48,150 nt of DNA from an uncultured bacterium (GCA_937895515.1 CALAYS010000202.1:1-48150), one strand, 5' to 3'. Shown: positions 9,349 to 18,000, numbered from the stretch's first letter. Made by a program: numbers and translations. Notes: a model not told the origin generated them from the sequence alone.

Positions 9349-10209
9349 TTATATACAAACTGTTTCTTTTTTAATCCAAACTTTGCAAACAATTCGCCCA
9401 TTATTAGCTGTAATTAGGATTTTTGAGTGAACTAAATTTAGCGTATTTAATGTTTCTTGATGAGGGTGACCATAACGGTTATTAAGTCCAGCTGAAATTA
9501 TGGAATATTTGGGGCGAGCGAGCTTAGCGAGAGAGCCCCCGGTTGAAGTATGTGACCCATGGTGCCCAACCTTTAAAATATCAATGTTTTTCAAATATGA
9601 ACCATATTTGAAAATTATTTGGTCTTCAACTTCTTTTGGAGCATCCCCGGTTAAAAGTATTTTATGGCCACTATATTCTAATAATCCCACCATCGAGCCA
9701 GCGTTTACTTCCCAATTACTAACATTACCTTCAGGCCAGAGTATTTTATAAGTAATATTGCTTTTTTTATCAATCATAATAACATCCCCTGTTTTTTGCC
9801 TATTTATTGGGATTTTATCTTCTTTGGCTATTTTTTCTATGGCTTTATATGAATCCAAACTATCGTGTTTAGTCCCTGGAGACAGGATATTTTTAACTTT
9901 ATATTTTTCCATTACAAAAGGAAAACCCCCAATATGGTCTAAATCAGGGTTGGAAACCTCTATAAAATCAAGACTATTTTTATTAATGGGCATAACATCT
10001 CCCAGTTCGTGCATTATGGTACGGTCTCGGCCGGCATCAATTAGCATATTTTTGTTATTTGGGGTTTGTATATAAATCGCGTCTCCTTGGCCAATGTCTA
10101 GCATTACTATTTCCAAAGGCTTTTCTTTGGCCTTAATTAAAAATATTCCAATAATTAATAGTAAAACTAAAAATGATATGAATAGAAGAAGTTTTTTACC
10201 TTTAAACAT
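9349..10209 (-). CDS. ComEC-type MBL-fold hydrolase, membrane-anchored
   Basis: A 286-residue protein with one N-terminal membrane anchor (about 5-25) and a metallo-beta-lactamase fold of the ComEC/Rec2 C-terminal type. Motifs seen are 'MLDIGQGDAIYI' (36-47), 'NPDLDHIGG' (metal site), 'ILLTGDAP', 'LKVGHHGSHTS' and 'NNRYGHPHQ'. The first histidine of the usual HxDxDH-type site is asparagine here (N-P-D-L-D-H). In many bacteria this domain is fused to the ComEC channel; here the channel is a separate gene beyond sod. It probably degrades the non-transported DNA strand or other nucleic acid outside the membrane. The start is leaderless-type: TATACT ends 6 bases before the ATG. Confidence 0.85.
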   Translation of the reverse strand: MFKGKKLLLFISFLVLLLIIGIFLIKAKEKPLEIVMLDIGQGDAIYIQTPNNKNMLIDAGRDRTIMHELGDVMPINKNSLDFIEVSNPDLDHIGGFPFVMEKYKVKNILSPGTKHDSLDSYKAIEKIAKEDKIPINRQKTGDVIMIDKKSNITYKILWPEGNVSNWEVNAGSMVGLLEYSGHKILLTGDAPKEVEDQIIFKYGSYLKNIDILKVGHHGSHTSTGGSLAKLARPKYSIISAGLNNRYGHPHQETLNTLNLVHSKILITANNGRIVCKVWIKKETVCI

Positions 10210-10215
10210 ATATAT

Positions 10216-10223
10216 AGTATACT
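10216..10223. promoter_or_regulatory. Palindromic -10 box shared by divergent promoters
   Basis: AGTATACT reads TATACT on both strands. On the minus strand it ends 6 bases before the ATG of the MBL gene. On the plus strand it lies about 30 bases before the sod ATG (10254). The whole divergent intergenic space is only 44 bp. Confidence 0.55.
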
Positions 10224-10253
10224 GTGTCCATATAAGAAATAAAAATCATCTTT

Positions 10254-10847
10254 ATGGAAACCTATACTGCAAAAACATTTAACATTCCCGAGCTTGTTGG
10301 AATATCTAAAAAAAATATGGAGGAACATCTCAAGCTTTATACTGGTTATGTAAATCATACAAATCTTGTGCTTTCAAAAATTAAAGAATTATCTATTGAT
10401 GCTGAAAACAATATGGGCTTAATTAGTGGTTTGCAACGCAGATTTGGTTTTGAATACAATGGTATGCGTAATCATGAAGTCTATTTTAACTCATTTGTTG
10501 GTGGAGCAAGTTCTTTAGCTGAAGATAGTAAATTAAAAAATGCTATCAATACAGAATGGGGGTCATTTGATAATTGGTTAACTTTATTTAAAGCTATTGC
10601 TACGACTCGTGGTGTAGGCTGGGCAATGCTTTATTATGACAGAAAAGAAAATAAGCTTATTAATGCTTGGGTTGATGAACAACATTTAGGCCAACTTCAA
10701 GATTGTACATTAGTATTAGCATTAGATGTTTGGGAACATTCATATGTTGCGGATTATCAACCAAGTGGCAAAAAACAATACATCGAAGATTTTTTTAAAA
10801 ACCTAAACTGGCAAACTATCGAAGAAAATTTTACTGCGGCAAGGTAA
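10254..10847 (+). CDS. sod: Superoxide dismutase, Fe/Mn family
   Basis: Converts superoxide to hydrogen peroxide and oxygen in the cytoplasm. The 197 residues show the family's four metal ligands: His25, His74 (in MRNHEVYFNS), Asp158 and His162 (in ALDVWEHSYVADY). There is no signal peptide. Length matches the usual 190-210. Sequence alone does not decide iron versus manganese; Gln/Gly positions near 'NAWVDEQHLG' would need comparison. It is the only plus-strand gene between the two ComEC pieces. Its 3' end overlaps the 3' end of comEC by 17 bases in convergent orientation. Confidence 0.95.
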   Translation: METYTAKTFNIPELVGISKKNMEEHLKLYTGYVNHTNLVLSKIKELSIDAENNMGLISGLQRRFGFEYNGMRNHEVYFNSFVGGASSLAEDSKLKNAINTEWGSFDNWLTLFKAIATTRGVGWAMLYYDRKENKLINAWVDEQHLGQLQDCTLVLALDVWEHSYVADYQPSGKKQYIEDFFKNLNWQTIEENFTAAR

Positions 10848-12162
10848 TTTCTTTCTTGCTTACTCTAAACGCATAATAAAAAATAATTCCATATACCAGT
10901 AATATCCCCACCAGTGGGATATTTTCTTTATAAATTGCGCTAAATGGTAATTCTCCAAACGTATTTATAATAAATAAAATAAATCCCGATAATAAATGTG
11001 TAATATAAACAAAAGGCAATGCTAAAATATTTGAAAATTGTCCAATCAAACCCACAATAAAACTAAATAGCATTAGTGGTGGCAGTAGTGGTACAACTAA
11101 TAAATTTGCAAAAATTCCAATAAATGAAATTATTCCCATATTGTATGCTATATATGGCAGTGTCATAACACTGGCTGAAATTGTACTAGCTAAAACATCG
11201 GCAATTTTAGGGTGAAGATGCTTTTTAATAAAATATGATGCAATTGGTGTTTGAAAAACTATAAGCCCATATGTTGCCAAGACTGATAAATGTAGCCCCA
11301 TGTCATATCTAAACGACATTGGGTTTATAGTTATAATAATACTAAAGGCTAAAATTAAAGCCCAAATTGCATTGTAATTTTTACCACGGTATCTAGCGTA
11401 CAGTAGTATAAAAGCCATTATCATTGCACGATTAGCGCTACTACCGCCACCGGCAAGGATTACAAAAAGTAAAATACTAGTACTGCCTAATATTGTTCTA
11501 GTTACTAAAGAAAACCCTTTTGTTATTTGAATTATAATTTCACTAACAATTGTAATGTTATATCCCGAAAGAGCAATAATATGTGATGTACTAGTTTTGG
11601 CTAAATTGTTTCTGGTTTTGTCTGTTATTCCAGACTTCTCCCCCAGCAGTACTCCTTTGGATAATACCGAACTATTTTCATTTAGATTTTTATCTAATGT
11701 TTTACTAAATTTTGATCTTATTTTAAATAAAATATTTTTTATAAAATTATTTTCAGACCCGGGAATAATTTTTATTTCTGGGTCACGCATTATTCCATAG
11801 ATATTATCTAGTGCTAAATAATTATCATAATCAAAACTTTTACCACTGTCAGTTATAAAGTCTTTTGGATTTTCAATACTTCCAATTAAATTTAATTTAC
11901 TGCCATATGAAATATCCTTTATATAAGGATTGGTAACAATTAAGATTCTAGAATTATCTGTAACTTTTTGATTATTAAATTCTGTAATTCTAACCCTGTA
12001 TCTATTTGAGCTAATTCTCTCTTCGGGGTAATCATCAACATAGCCAGATATTGTTACATTATCTGGCGGGAATATGATATTTATTTTTTCAGTAAAAAAG
12101 CAAATATAAACTGCGCGAAATATTAAAGTTAATATTATGATTATGCGCAGGATCTTCCACAT
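10831..12162 (-). CDS. comEC: ComEC/Rec2-type DNA-uptake channel (no MBL domain)
   Basis: A 443-residue membrane protein. It has an N-terminal helix, a DUF4131-like OB-fold region (about 30-130: 'VTISGYVDDYPEERISSNRYRV', 'GSKLNLIGSIENPKD'), then the competence domain. That domain shows 'SGITDKTRNNLAKTSTSHIIALSGYNI', 'GGGSSANRAMIMAFILLYARYRG' and about eight helices. It would form the inner-membrane channel that takes up single-stranded DNA in natural transformation. The C-terminal MBL hydrolase of full-length ComEC is missing and occurs as a separate gene at 9349-10209. It begins 4 bases downstream of rnhA, so both are probably one transcript. Confidence 0.9.
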   Translation of the reverse strand: MWKILRIIIILTLIFRAVYICFFTEKINIIFPPDNVTISGYVDDYPEERISSNRYRVRITEFNNQKVTDNSRILIVTNPYIKDISYGSKLNLIGSIENPKDFITDSGKSFDYDNYLALDNIYGIMRDPEIKIIPGSENNFIKNILFKIRSKFSKTLDKNLNENSSVLSKGVLLGEKSGITDKTRNNLAKTSTSHIIALSGYNITIVSEIIIQITKGFSLVTRTILGSTSILLFVILAGGGSSANRAMIMAFILLYARYRGKNYNAIWALILAFSIIITINPMSFRYDMGLHLSVLATYGLIVFQTPIASYFIKKHLHPKIADVLASTISASVMTLPYIAYNMGIISFIGIFANLLVVPLLPPLMLFSFIVGLIGQFSNILALPFVYITHLLSGFILFIINTFGELPFSAIYKENIPLVGILLVYGIIFYYAFRVSKKEITLPQ

Positions 12163-12166
12163 ATTT

Positions 12167-12688
12167 TTATAATGACATTTCTCTTAATTTTTCAAATTCG
12201 TTAATTGGGCCATTGTATAAATCCCAATCTGTTTCCCCAGCCATGGCTTTGGCAATTTGGTCAACAATTTCATTTCCAGCAATACCGCTATGTCCATCGA
12301 CGCGTTCTAGTTTTATTTTGTGTTTGGTTTTGGCTTTTTCAAACTCAGTATCAATTTGTACCCATAGTTCTTTGTTTAGTACAGATTTTTTATTAGCTGT
12401 GTGCCAAGAATTTTTTTTCCAATTATGAATCCAGCTAGTTATACCATTTCTTACATAGTCAGAATCTAAATAAATAATTATGTCGTTTTGTTCTTTTAAT
12501 CTATTTAAATAAATTAAAACATTAAGTAATGCGGATAATTCCATTTGGTTATTTGTTGTGTGTCCGCCGTGGCTACCACCTTCGATAACTGTTTTTTCTT
12601 TTTTATTTAAAACCAAATACGCCCAACCACCTTTGCCAGGGTTCCCTAGTGCACTACCATCTGTATATATAACCATTGTGTGAGACAT
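12167..12688 (-). CDS. rnhA: Ribonuclease HI
   Basis: Cleaves RNA in RNA-DNA hybrids. The 173 residues carry the catalytic set Asp10 (IYTDGSALGNPGKGGWA), Glu50 (NNQMELSAL), Asp75 (YLDSDYVRNGI) and Asp143 (NEIVDQIAKAMAG), with His133 as the general-base histidine. 'SWIHNWKKNSW' matches the basic handle region. The start is supported by TATAAT ending 6 bases before ATG 12688. It is followed by comEC with a 4-base gap, an apt pairing with DNA uptake and processing. Confidence 0.95.
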   Translation of the reverse strand: MSHTMVIYTDGSALGNPGKGGWAYLVLNKKEKTVIEGGSHGGHTTNNQMELSALLNVLIYLNRLKEQNDIIIYLDSDYVRNGITSWIHNWKKNSWHTANKKSVLNKELWVQIDTEFEKAKTKHKIKLERVDGHSGIAGNEIVDQIAKAMAGETDWDLYNGPINEFEKLREMSL

Positions 12689-12708
12689 AATCTTATTATA
12701 TATTTTTT

Positions 12709-14457
12709 CTATAAAATCGTCGATTTAGAAGCGATGACATCTTTTAATTTAATTCTCACACTACCTTGCCATAATTTTGTATCTAATGTTCCTATTATAT
12801 GAGCTGTGTCACCTATTTGAGGATTGCCTACATCAAATCCATTTTTATAAAAAGCATAAGTGCTAGCAGTAAGACCGTTTTTGTCTCTAAAAGTTATTTC
12901 AATATGAGCGTTACCTGTACCAAAATTCCTAATATCCATTATTTCAACATTTGTAAAACCAAAAATTGGTTCTGTATTCCCCGGACCAAAGGGTCCAATT
13001 TTACTAATAGCATTATGTAACCCTGGCTTTAAAAGAGATATTGGCAGTATTGTATCGATCATTATATTTTTTTCAGGAGATTCTGGCTCATCTTTTTGCA
13101 TTTTTATAAAAGCATTATTCATTTCATTGTGCAGGTCATGGATTTTGTCTTCTTTAACACCAAATCCTCCGGCTTCGAAATGCCCACCGTATTCACTTAA
13201 AATATCAGGCGATACATGTGACATCAAAGAATGAACACTAATTGTGCTATTGCCCCGGCATGATCCTTTGTATTTTTGTTCATCATTTCCTTCGGTTCGT
13301 CCCCAAACAAAAACTGGTTTGTCGTATGTTTCAACAATCTTTGACGCCACAAGCCCCAATAACCCTACACGCCATGATGGGTGACCAATGGTTATAACAT
13401 TGTCTTTATCTCTTTCGGTACGGGCTATTTCTCTTTTGGCTTCTTTAACCATCATTGCTACTAATTTACGGCGTTCGTTTGAAAGTGCTACTAATTTGTC
13501 AGCTAATTCTTTTGCTTTAGTTTGGTTTTGTTCCATTAAAAGATTATAAGCATCGTATGGGTTACCCATGCGTGATGCTACGTTTAATTTAGGAGCTAGC
13601 ATGAAAGCTACATCTCCTTGGTCTAAATCTTTAAGATACACTCGTGAGGCTATTGCTAGTGCCATAAAACCAACACGAGGTTTGTTTCGGATTATATCCA
13701 AACCTTCTTTGACTAATAATTTATTTTCCGGAGTAAGTTCAACCATGTCAGAGAGTGTAGCAAACCCAACATAGTCAATTAAAGAATAAGAAAAATTATT
13801 TGGAATATTGTATGTATCTTTATAAACATTTTCAAAGGCTCGAACTAGTGTATATATAACCCCTGCTCCGCATAATTCTTTATTCGGGTAATTACTATTT
13901 AAAACCTTGGGGTGAATTATTGCATAAGCATTGGGTAATAATTCAGGCATTGTGTGGTGGTCCGTAACTATAACATCAATACCTTTTTCATTTGCATAGT
14001 TTACAGAATCTACCGCTGTAATTCCAAGATCAATCGTAATTATTAAACTACTGCCAGATTGTTTTATTTTTTCTACATGGTCTATCCCTAGTCCGTAGCC
14101 TTCTTGGTTTCTATCCGGCAAAGAAACACTATAGTTTTTATAATTAATTATATTAAATAAATTTGATAGTACACATGCCCCAGGGATACCGTCACAGTCA
14201 TAGTCCGCATGGATGGTAATGTGTTCATTGTTTTGTATTGCATGGTGAATTCTTTCAATGGACTTAGTCATATCAGGTATACTAAAAGGGTCACCATAAA
14301 TATCTCTTAGGTTTCCGTGTAGGTAAATATTAGCTTTTTGTAGGCTATCAATTCCTCGAGCAATTAAAATATCTGCAATTAAAGTTCCATATTTTTGGTC
14401 TAATTCTGGAATTCGCTCACCATTATTCTTTCTTAAACTGTATTTGTTTAGTGACAT
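12709..14457 (-). CDS. recJ: Single-stranded-DNA exonuclease RecJ
   Basis: A 5'-3' ssDNA exonuclease of recombination and repair with the DHH phosphoesterase fold. Key motifs are 'HADYDCDGIPG' near residues 83-93, 'ITIDLGIT', 'VTDHHT' near 164-169, the DHHA1 region with 'YGGHFEAGGFGV', and a C-terminal OB domain. The open frame allows 8 more N-terminal codons, but TGCTATACT ends 7 bases before the ATG at 14457 and the protein then begins MSLNKYSLRK, so I place the start there (582 residues). The length is typical of RecJ. Confidence 0.94.
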   Translation of the reverse strand: MSLNKYSLRKNNGERIPELDQKYGTLIADILIARGIDSLQKANIYLHGNLRDIYGDPFSIPDMTKSIERIHHAIQNNEHITIHADYDCDGIPGACVLSNLFNIINYKNYSVSLPDRNQEGYGLGIDHVEKIKQSGSSLIITIDLGITAVDSVNYANEKGIDVIVTDHHTMPELLPNAYAIIHPKVLNSNYPNKELCGAGVIYTLVRAFENVYKDTYNIPNNFSYSLIDYVGFATLSDMVELTPENKLLVKEGLDIIRNKPRVGFMALAIASRVYLKDLDQGDVAFMLAPKLNVASRMGNPYDAYNLLMEQNQTKAKELADKLVALSNERRKLVAMMVKEAKREIARTERDKDNVITIGHPSWRVGLLGLVASKIVETYDKPVFVWGRTEGNDEQKYKGSCRGNSTISVHSLMSHVSPDILSEYGGHFEAGGFGVKEDKIHDLHNEMNNAFIKMQKDEPESPEKNIMIDTILPISLLKPGLHNAISKIGPFGPGNTEPIFGFTNVEIMDIRNFGTGNAHIEITFRDKNGLTASTYAFYKNGFDVGNPQIGDTAHIIGTLDTKLWQGSVRIKLKDVIASKSTIL

Positions 14458-14469
14458 AGTAATTAGTAT

Positions 14470-14610
14470 AGCATAAGTCAAAATTCAAAAGCCAAAGGTT
14501 AAAATTTAAGGTAAAAAGTATTAAAAGTAACCCTAATTAATGTTTCGCGCTCTCTATTTTTGAATTTTTACTTTCAATTTTGCATTTTGAGTTTTGCCTT
14601 TTGCATTTTT
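14470..14610. repeat. Low-complexity A/T repeat tract
   Basis: Simple tracts of the type 'caaaattcaaaagccaaa' on one side and 'ttttgcattttgagttttgc' on the other, separated by 'gcgctctc'. The two halves are loosely complementary, so a long imperfect hairpin is possible. It lies between the divergent recJ and HIT genes and carries no ORF. Confidence 0.5.
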
Positions 14611-14628
14611 TAGCGCATTAAATTGTGC

Positions 14629-14634
14629 TAAAAT
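14629..14634 (+). promoter_or_regulatory. Extended -10 box of HIT gene (leaderless)
   Basis: TAAAAT preceded by TGC, ending 6 bases before ATG 14641. Confidence 0.6.
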
Positions 14635-14640
14635 ATACCT

Positions 14641-15027
14641 ATGGATAACTGTATTTTTTGTAAAATCATAGCTGGCGAAATCCCAGCATATAAAGTCTAC
14701 GAGGATGATCAAGTTTTGGCTTTTTTAGATATTCACCCTGTGTCTACTGGACATACTTTATTAATTCCTAAAAATCATTATGAATGGATGCAAGATGTAC
14801 CAGATGATGTTTTGGCTTACTCATTTTTAAAAACTAAAAATTTAATGAAATCTCTTAAAGAGAATCTTAATTGCGATTATATTCAAATATCTGTTGTTGG
14901 CAAAGATGTTCCACATTTCCATATTCATCTTATGCCAAGAATGTTAACCGATGGTTTAACTAGTTTCCCTACTCTTACTCTTGAAAAAACAGACTTTGAA
15001 AAAGTCCTAGAAAAAATAAAAATTTAA
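14641..15027 (+). CDS. HIT-family nucleotide hydrolase/transferase (HinT-like)
   Basis: A 128-residue HIT protein. It starts with the classical 'DNCIFCKIIAGEIPAYKVYED' (Cys4/Cys7, probable zinc or structural pair), continues with 'GHTLLIPKNH', and ends with the catalytic histidine triad His92-x-His94-x-His96 in 'PHFHIHLMPR'. HinT-type members hydrolyse AMP-lysine or adenosine phosphoramidates; the exact substrate cannot be read from sequence. The start is leaderless-type. Confidence 0.92.
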   Translation: MDNCIFCKIIAGEIPAYKVYEDDQVLAFLDIHPVSTGHTLLIPKNHYEWMQDVPDDVLAYSFLKTKNLMKSLKENLNCDYIQISVVGKDVPHFHIHLMPRMLTDGLTSFPTLTLEKTDFEKVLEKIKI

Positions 15028-15030
15028 AAT

Positions 15031-15063
15031 AAAAAACCTTGCAGGAACGAATCCACGCAAGGT
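15031..15063 (-). terminator. Terminator of the oxygenase-like gene
   Basis: Stem ACCTTGC / GCAAGGT; on the minus strand it is followed by TTTTTT. It may also stop the HIT transcript on the plus strand, but the T tract is weaker there. Confidence 0.7.
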
Positions 15064-15089
15064 CTATAAAAACAATAGCTCAGCCAAAT

Positions 15090-15863
15090 TTATAAAATTT
15101 CCGGACGATATGTGTGCCCAAAGAATGGCACAGCATCTCTTTGTATACCTTTTTCGAAAACATTTACACCATGTTCGCTGGCAGTTAATTTACCACCAGT
15201 TAAGAGAGGGGCTTTTCTTCCAAAAAAAACCCAAACCTTACCCTCATGATACTCAAGCTTTATTTTTTTACCTTGTTGATCAATCAAGTATAACCCTGAA
15301 TGGCTTTGGTATCCTTGTAAAGTAATAAAACTTTGGTCAAAATGTCTGCCGGCAACCGTGAATCTTTCTTTTGCTTCATCGTATGCTACGAATCTAGCAA
15401 CCTGAAAAGCTTGAGACATTGGGTTAATGTACAAATCGTATAGTCCAAATTCTGGCATTAAAGAATCAATGGCTTTTACAATTTCAGATGATTTTTTTTG
15501 AAACTCTCTATGAACTTTTTTTGAATTATTTAAAAGAATGAGTAAATCATTGTTCCAAACTCCTTCTCCAAATTTTTTATGGAATTCATTTTCTATGTTT
15601 TCATAATGATGGAAACACCATTTGTCATCTTTCCCTTGGTTTTTACTTCTGTAAAAAAGTCCTCTGTCATGTTCTTCTGCCTCAGGATCGGTGCAATAAG
15701 TTAGTCCATGATTTTTTGCTGTTATTTGCTTCATTGGCTCCATACACCGAATGAAGTCTTCTTTTGTAAGGTTTATGTTAAATTCTGCATAACCTTTTTC
15801 AATTAAATCTTTAATAGATTTTTCAAAATCTTCTTTCTGTTTATTTAAATTTTTTGTTTGCAT
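15090..15863 (-). CDS. Putative 2-oxoglutarate/Fe(II)-dependent oxygenase (IPNS-like)
   Basis: A soluble 257-residue protein not obvious by name. Its C-terminal half has the pattern of isopenicillin-N-synthase-like dioxygenases. His174-x-Asp176 lies in 'AGRHFDQSFITLQ', then comes 'SHSGLYLIDQQGK'. His231 lies in 'TGGKLTASEHGVN' and Arg242 in 'QRDAVPFFGHTY'. The spacing from HxD to the distal His (57) and on to Arg (11) is close to that family (facial triad plus the 2OG-binding Arg). The N-terminal half is helical with several Cys/His. Substrate unknown. The gene is monocistronic with its own terminator. If the triad is chance, it is simply a conserved hypothetical. Confidence 0.6.
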   Translation of the reverse strand: MQTKNLNKQKEDFEKSIKDLIEKGYAEFNINLTKEDFIRCMEPMKQITAKNHGLTYCTDPEAEEHDRGLFYRSKNQGKDDKWCFHHYENIENEFHKKFGEGVWNNDLLILLNNSKKVHREFQKKSSEIVKAIDSLMPEFGLYDLYINPMSQAFQVARFVAYDEAKERFTVAGRHFDQSFITLQGYQSHSGLYLIDQQGKKIKLEYHEGKVWVFFGRKAPLLTGGKLTASEHGVNVFEKGIQRDAVPFFGHTYRPEIL

Positions 15864-15911
15864 AATTAAGTGATTAATTTACCCAATTAAACAGTTTTGA
15901 GTAGTAAAAGT

Positions 15912-15935
15912 CAAGGCGCCACATGTGGCGCCTTG
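15912..15935. other. Perfect 24-base palindrome between pgk and oxygenase gene
   Basis: CAAGGCGCCACA followed directly by its reverse complement, with high GC in an AT-rich region. It lies 38 bases beyond the pgk stop and upstream of the oxygenase-like gene. It could be a weak terminator for pgk (few Ts follow) or an operator. Confidence 0.6.
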
Positions 15936-15972
15936 GGGGTCTGTTTTCGTATGTAGTTTTGGGCTTTTAGTA

Positions 15973-17085
15973 TTATTTTAGTGCGTCTATTCCAGCAAGT
16001 TTTCCATCAGCGAGATAATCCAGTGTTGCCCCGCCACCAGTTGAAACAAAAGTAAACTTATTGCGCATTTTCATTTCATCAATTATTTCATCGGTATCTC
16101 CCCCGCCAATTATAACTTCGGCTTTTGTTTTGGCTAACAATTTTAATAAATCTTTTGTACCATCATCGGTTTTACCAAGTGGTCCATTCCAAACTATTAA
16201 TTTTGCTTTTTCGATTAATGGTTTGATTCTGGTTAAACTCTCTGTACCAACATCAACAATTACATCCATCTTTTCAACTTCTTCGATCGCTATATTTTCT
16301 AACTTCTTTTTTCGCATTACTACCACATCCATTGGTAACAGTAATTTTGGATTTTTAACTAATTGTTTTAGGCCTTTGACATTATCTTCGCTAAGCGATT
16401 TACCAATTGGGTAGCCACGCTCTTTTAATAATGTATTTGCTAATGCTCCACCAACAAAAACCGCGTCAGCATTAGTTAAATATTTTTTTAGTAATGGTAA
16501 TTTTGTATCAAATTTTGCTCCACCTAAAATAAACAAAAATGGATGTTTAGGTTTTAAAACCTTGTCTAACATTTTAACTTCTTTTTCCATTTGTAGTCCC
16601 GCAAAGCTGGGTAGTAATTTGGGTACACCTACAATACTGGCATGTTTTCTATGTGAAACTGAAAACGCATCATTAACATATGCAAATCCAAGTGATGCTA
16701 AAAATACACTAAATTTTTTATCATTTTCTTTTTCTCCTTCGAATCTTCGGATATTTTCTAAAAGCAGTATTTCCCCGTTACATAGTTTGTCGGCACTCTC
16801 GCGGATAATCTCTGGGTTAGTGCTAGTTTCAAAATAGCCTTTGTATTTTTTTGTATGTAAATATTTTGCAATTGGGGCTAAAGTTTGTTTACCATCATCC
16901 CCCATATGGGCCAGTATTATTATGTTTGCGCCTTTTTTAATAAGTAAATCAATAGTTGGAAAAGTCGAATCAATCCTATAAGTATCCAGTATTGCCCCAG
17001 TTTTTTTATCTATCGGAACATTAAAATCTGCACGCAGTATTATATTTTTTCCTTTTATACCAGTTAATTTTGTGATACTTTTCAT
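15973..17085 (-). CDS. pgk: Phosphoglycerate kinase
   Basis: Transfers phosphate from 1,3-bisphosphoglycerate to ADP in glycolysis. 370 residues, shorter than the usual 390-415. Recognised by the N-terminal 'ILRADFNVPIDKKTG', 'HMGDDGK', 'LLLENIRRFEGEK', 'VNDAFSVSHRKHAS', 'FILGGAKFDTKL', 'IVWNGPLGKTDDGT' and C-terminal 'VSTGGGATLDYLADG'. It begins 7 bases after tpiA, so the two steps are co-expressed. No gapA is in this window. Confidence 0.96.
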   Translation of the reverse strand: MKSITKLTGIKGKNIILRADFNVPIDKKTGAILDTYRIDSTFPTIDLLIKKGANIIILAHMGDDGKQTLAPIAKYLHTKKYKGYFETSTNPEIIRESADKLCNGEILLLENIRRFEGEKENDKKFSVFLASLGFAYVNDAFSVSHRKHASIVGVPKLLPSFAGLQMEKEVKMLDKVLKPKHPFLFILGGAKFDTKLPLLKKYLTNADAVFVGGALANTLLKERGYPIGKSLSEDNVKGLKQLVKNPKLLLPMDVVVMRKKKLENIAIEEVEKMDVIVDVGTESLTRIKPLIEKAKLIVWNGPLGKTDDGTKDLLKLLAKTKAEVIIGGGDTDEIIDEMKMRNKFTFVSTGGGATLDYLADGKLAGIDALK

Positions 17086-17092
17086 AAATCTA

Positions 17093-17857
17093 TTATCTTT
17101 TTATTTGATTAATAATTTTCTTCATTTCGTTTATATCTAAACTCGCTCGGCCCAAAAGCATTCCATCAATATTGTGTACTGACATAATTTCTTTAGCATT
17201 TATTTCATTAACTGACCCCCCATATATAATTGGTATTTCAGCCCCAGTATTTTTACCAAACAAATCTACTAATTTTTTACGAATTGTAATTGTCATTTCA
17301 TAAATTTCATTTTGGTTTGCGCTACGCACAGCGCCAGTACCTATTGCCCAAACTGGTTCATAAGCTACAATAATATTTTTTATTTCAGATTTTTTAACTT
17401 TTTGCAGTGCGGTTCCAATTTGTTCTTCAACAAATTTAATATGTGCTGCATCATCGTGTCTAGAATTTTCTCCCACACATAAAACAATATTCATGTTTTT
17501 GGATAATGCATTTTCAATTTGCTTTGCAATGTCTGTATTAGTTTCGCCTTTGGCGCGTCTTTCACTGTGACCAATAATTGTATTTTTTATACCAATTGAA
17601 TTTAATTGTAAATTACTAACTTCACCAGTATGAGCCCCATTTGTCTCACTAGATATTGCTTGCGCGTAAAGATCAAGGCTTTTACCCAACTCTTTTTGTA
17701 TTGGATAAAGGAACGGGTATGGCAGTGCAATGCCTATTTTTATCCATTTAAAACTTTTTTTAATCTTTATGTATTCTTTGGACAAACTAACAGCCTCTTT
17801 TAGTGTTGCTGGGTTTTGCTTCAAGTTACCAATTATAAGAACTTGTTTTGATTTCAT
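17093..17857 (-). CDS. tpiA: Triosephosphate isomerase
   Basis: Interconverts DHAP and glyceraldehyde-3-phosphate. 254 residues. Conserved pieces are N-terminal 'GNLKQNP' (catalytic Lys), 'IIGHSERR' (catalytic His), 'IVAYEPVWAIGTG' (catalytic Glu) and phosphate-binding 'IIYGGSVN' and 'GMLLGRAS'. The usual N-W-K at the N-terminus is N-L-K. Extended -10 TGATATAAT (hexamer 17864-17869, minus) ends 6 bases before the ATG, so the mRNA is probably leaderless. pgk follows in the same operon. Confidence 0.96.
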   Translation of the reverse strand: MKSKQVLIIGNLKQNPATLKEAVSLSKEYIKIKKSFKWIKIGIALPYPFLYPIQKELGKSLDLYAQAISSETNGAHTGEVSNLQLNSIGIKNTIIGHSERRAKGETNTDIAKQIENALSKNMNIVLCVGENSRHDDAAHIKFVEEQIGTALQKVKKSEIKNIIVAYEPVWAIGTGAVRSANQNEIYEMTITIRKKLVDLFGKNTGAEIPIIYGGSVNEINAKEIMSVHNIDGMLLGRASLDINEMKKIINQIKR

Positions 17858-17863
17858 AGGATT

Positions 17864-17869
17864 ATTATA
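17864..17869 (-). promoter_or_regulatory. Extended -10 box of tpiA-pgk (leaderless)
   Basis: TATAAT preceded by TGA on the minus strand, with a 6-base spacer to ATG 17857. Confidence 0.65.
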
Positions 17870-17877
17870 TCACATCC

Positions 17878-17909
17878 AAAAACACAAAAACCCCTTGCGG
17901 GGTTTGTGT
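17878..17909 (-). terminator. Terminator of the PilB-like gene
   Basis: Stem AACCCC/GGGGTT extended by ACACAAA pairing. On the minus strand it runs into TTTTTGTGTTTTT. It lies between the PilB-like stop (18001) and the tpiA promoter. Confidence 0.7.
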
Positions 17910-18000
17910 AGGCATTTGTTTGCATTAATAACCGTTAAGGCATATACTCACAAAACTAGTATAGCAAACTCGGAGACATTTGTCAAGTTTTTCCACAGTT

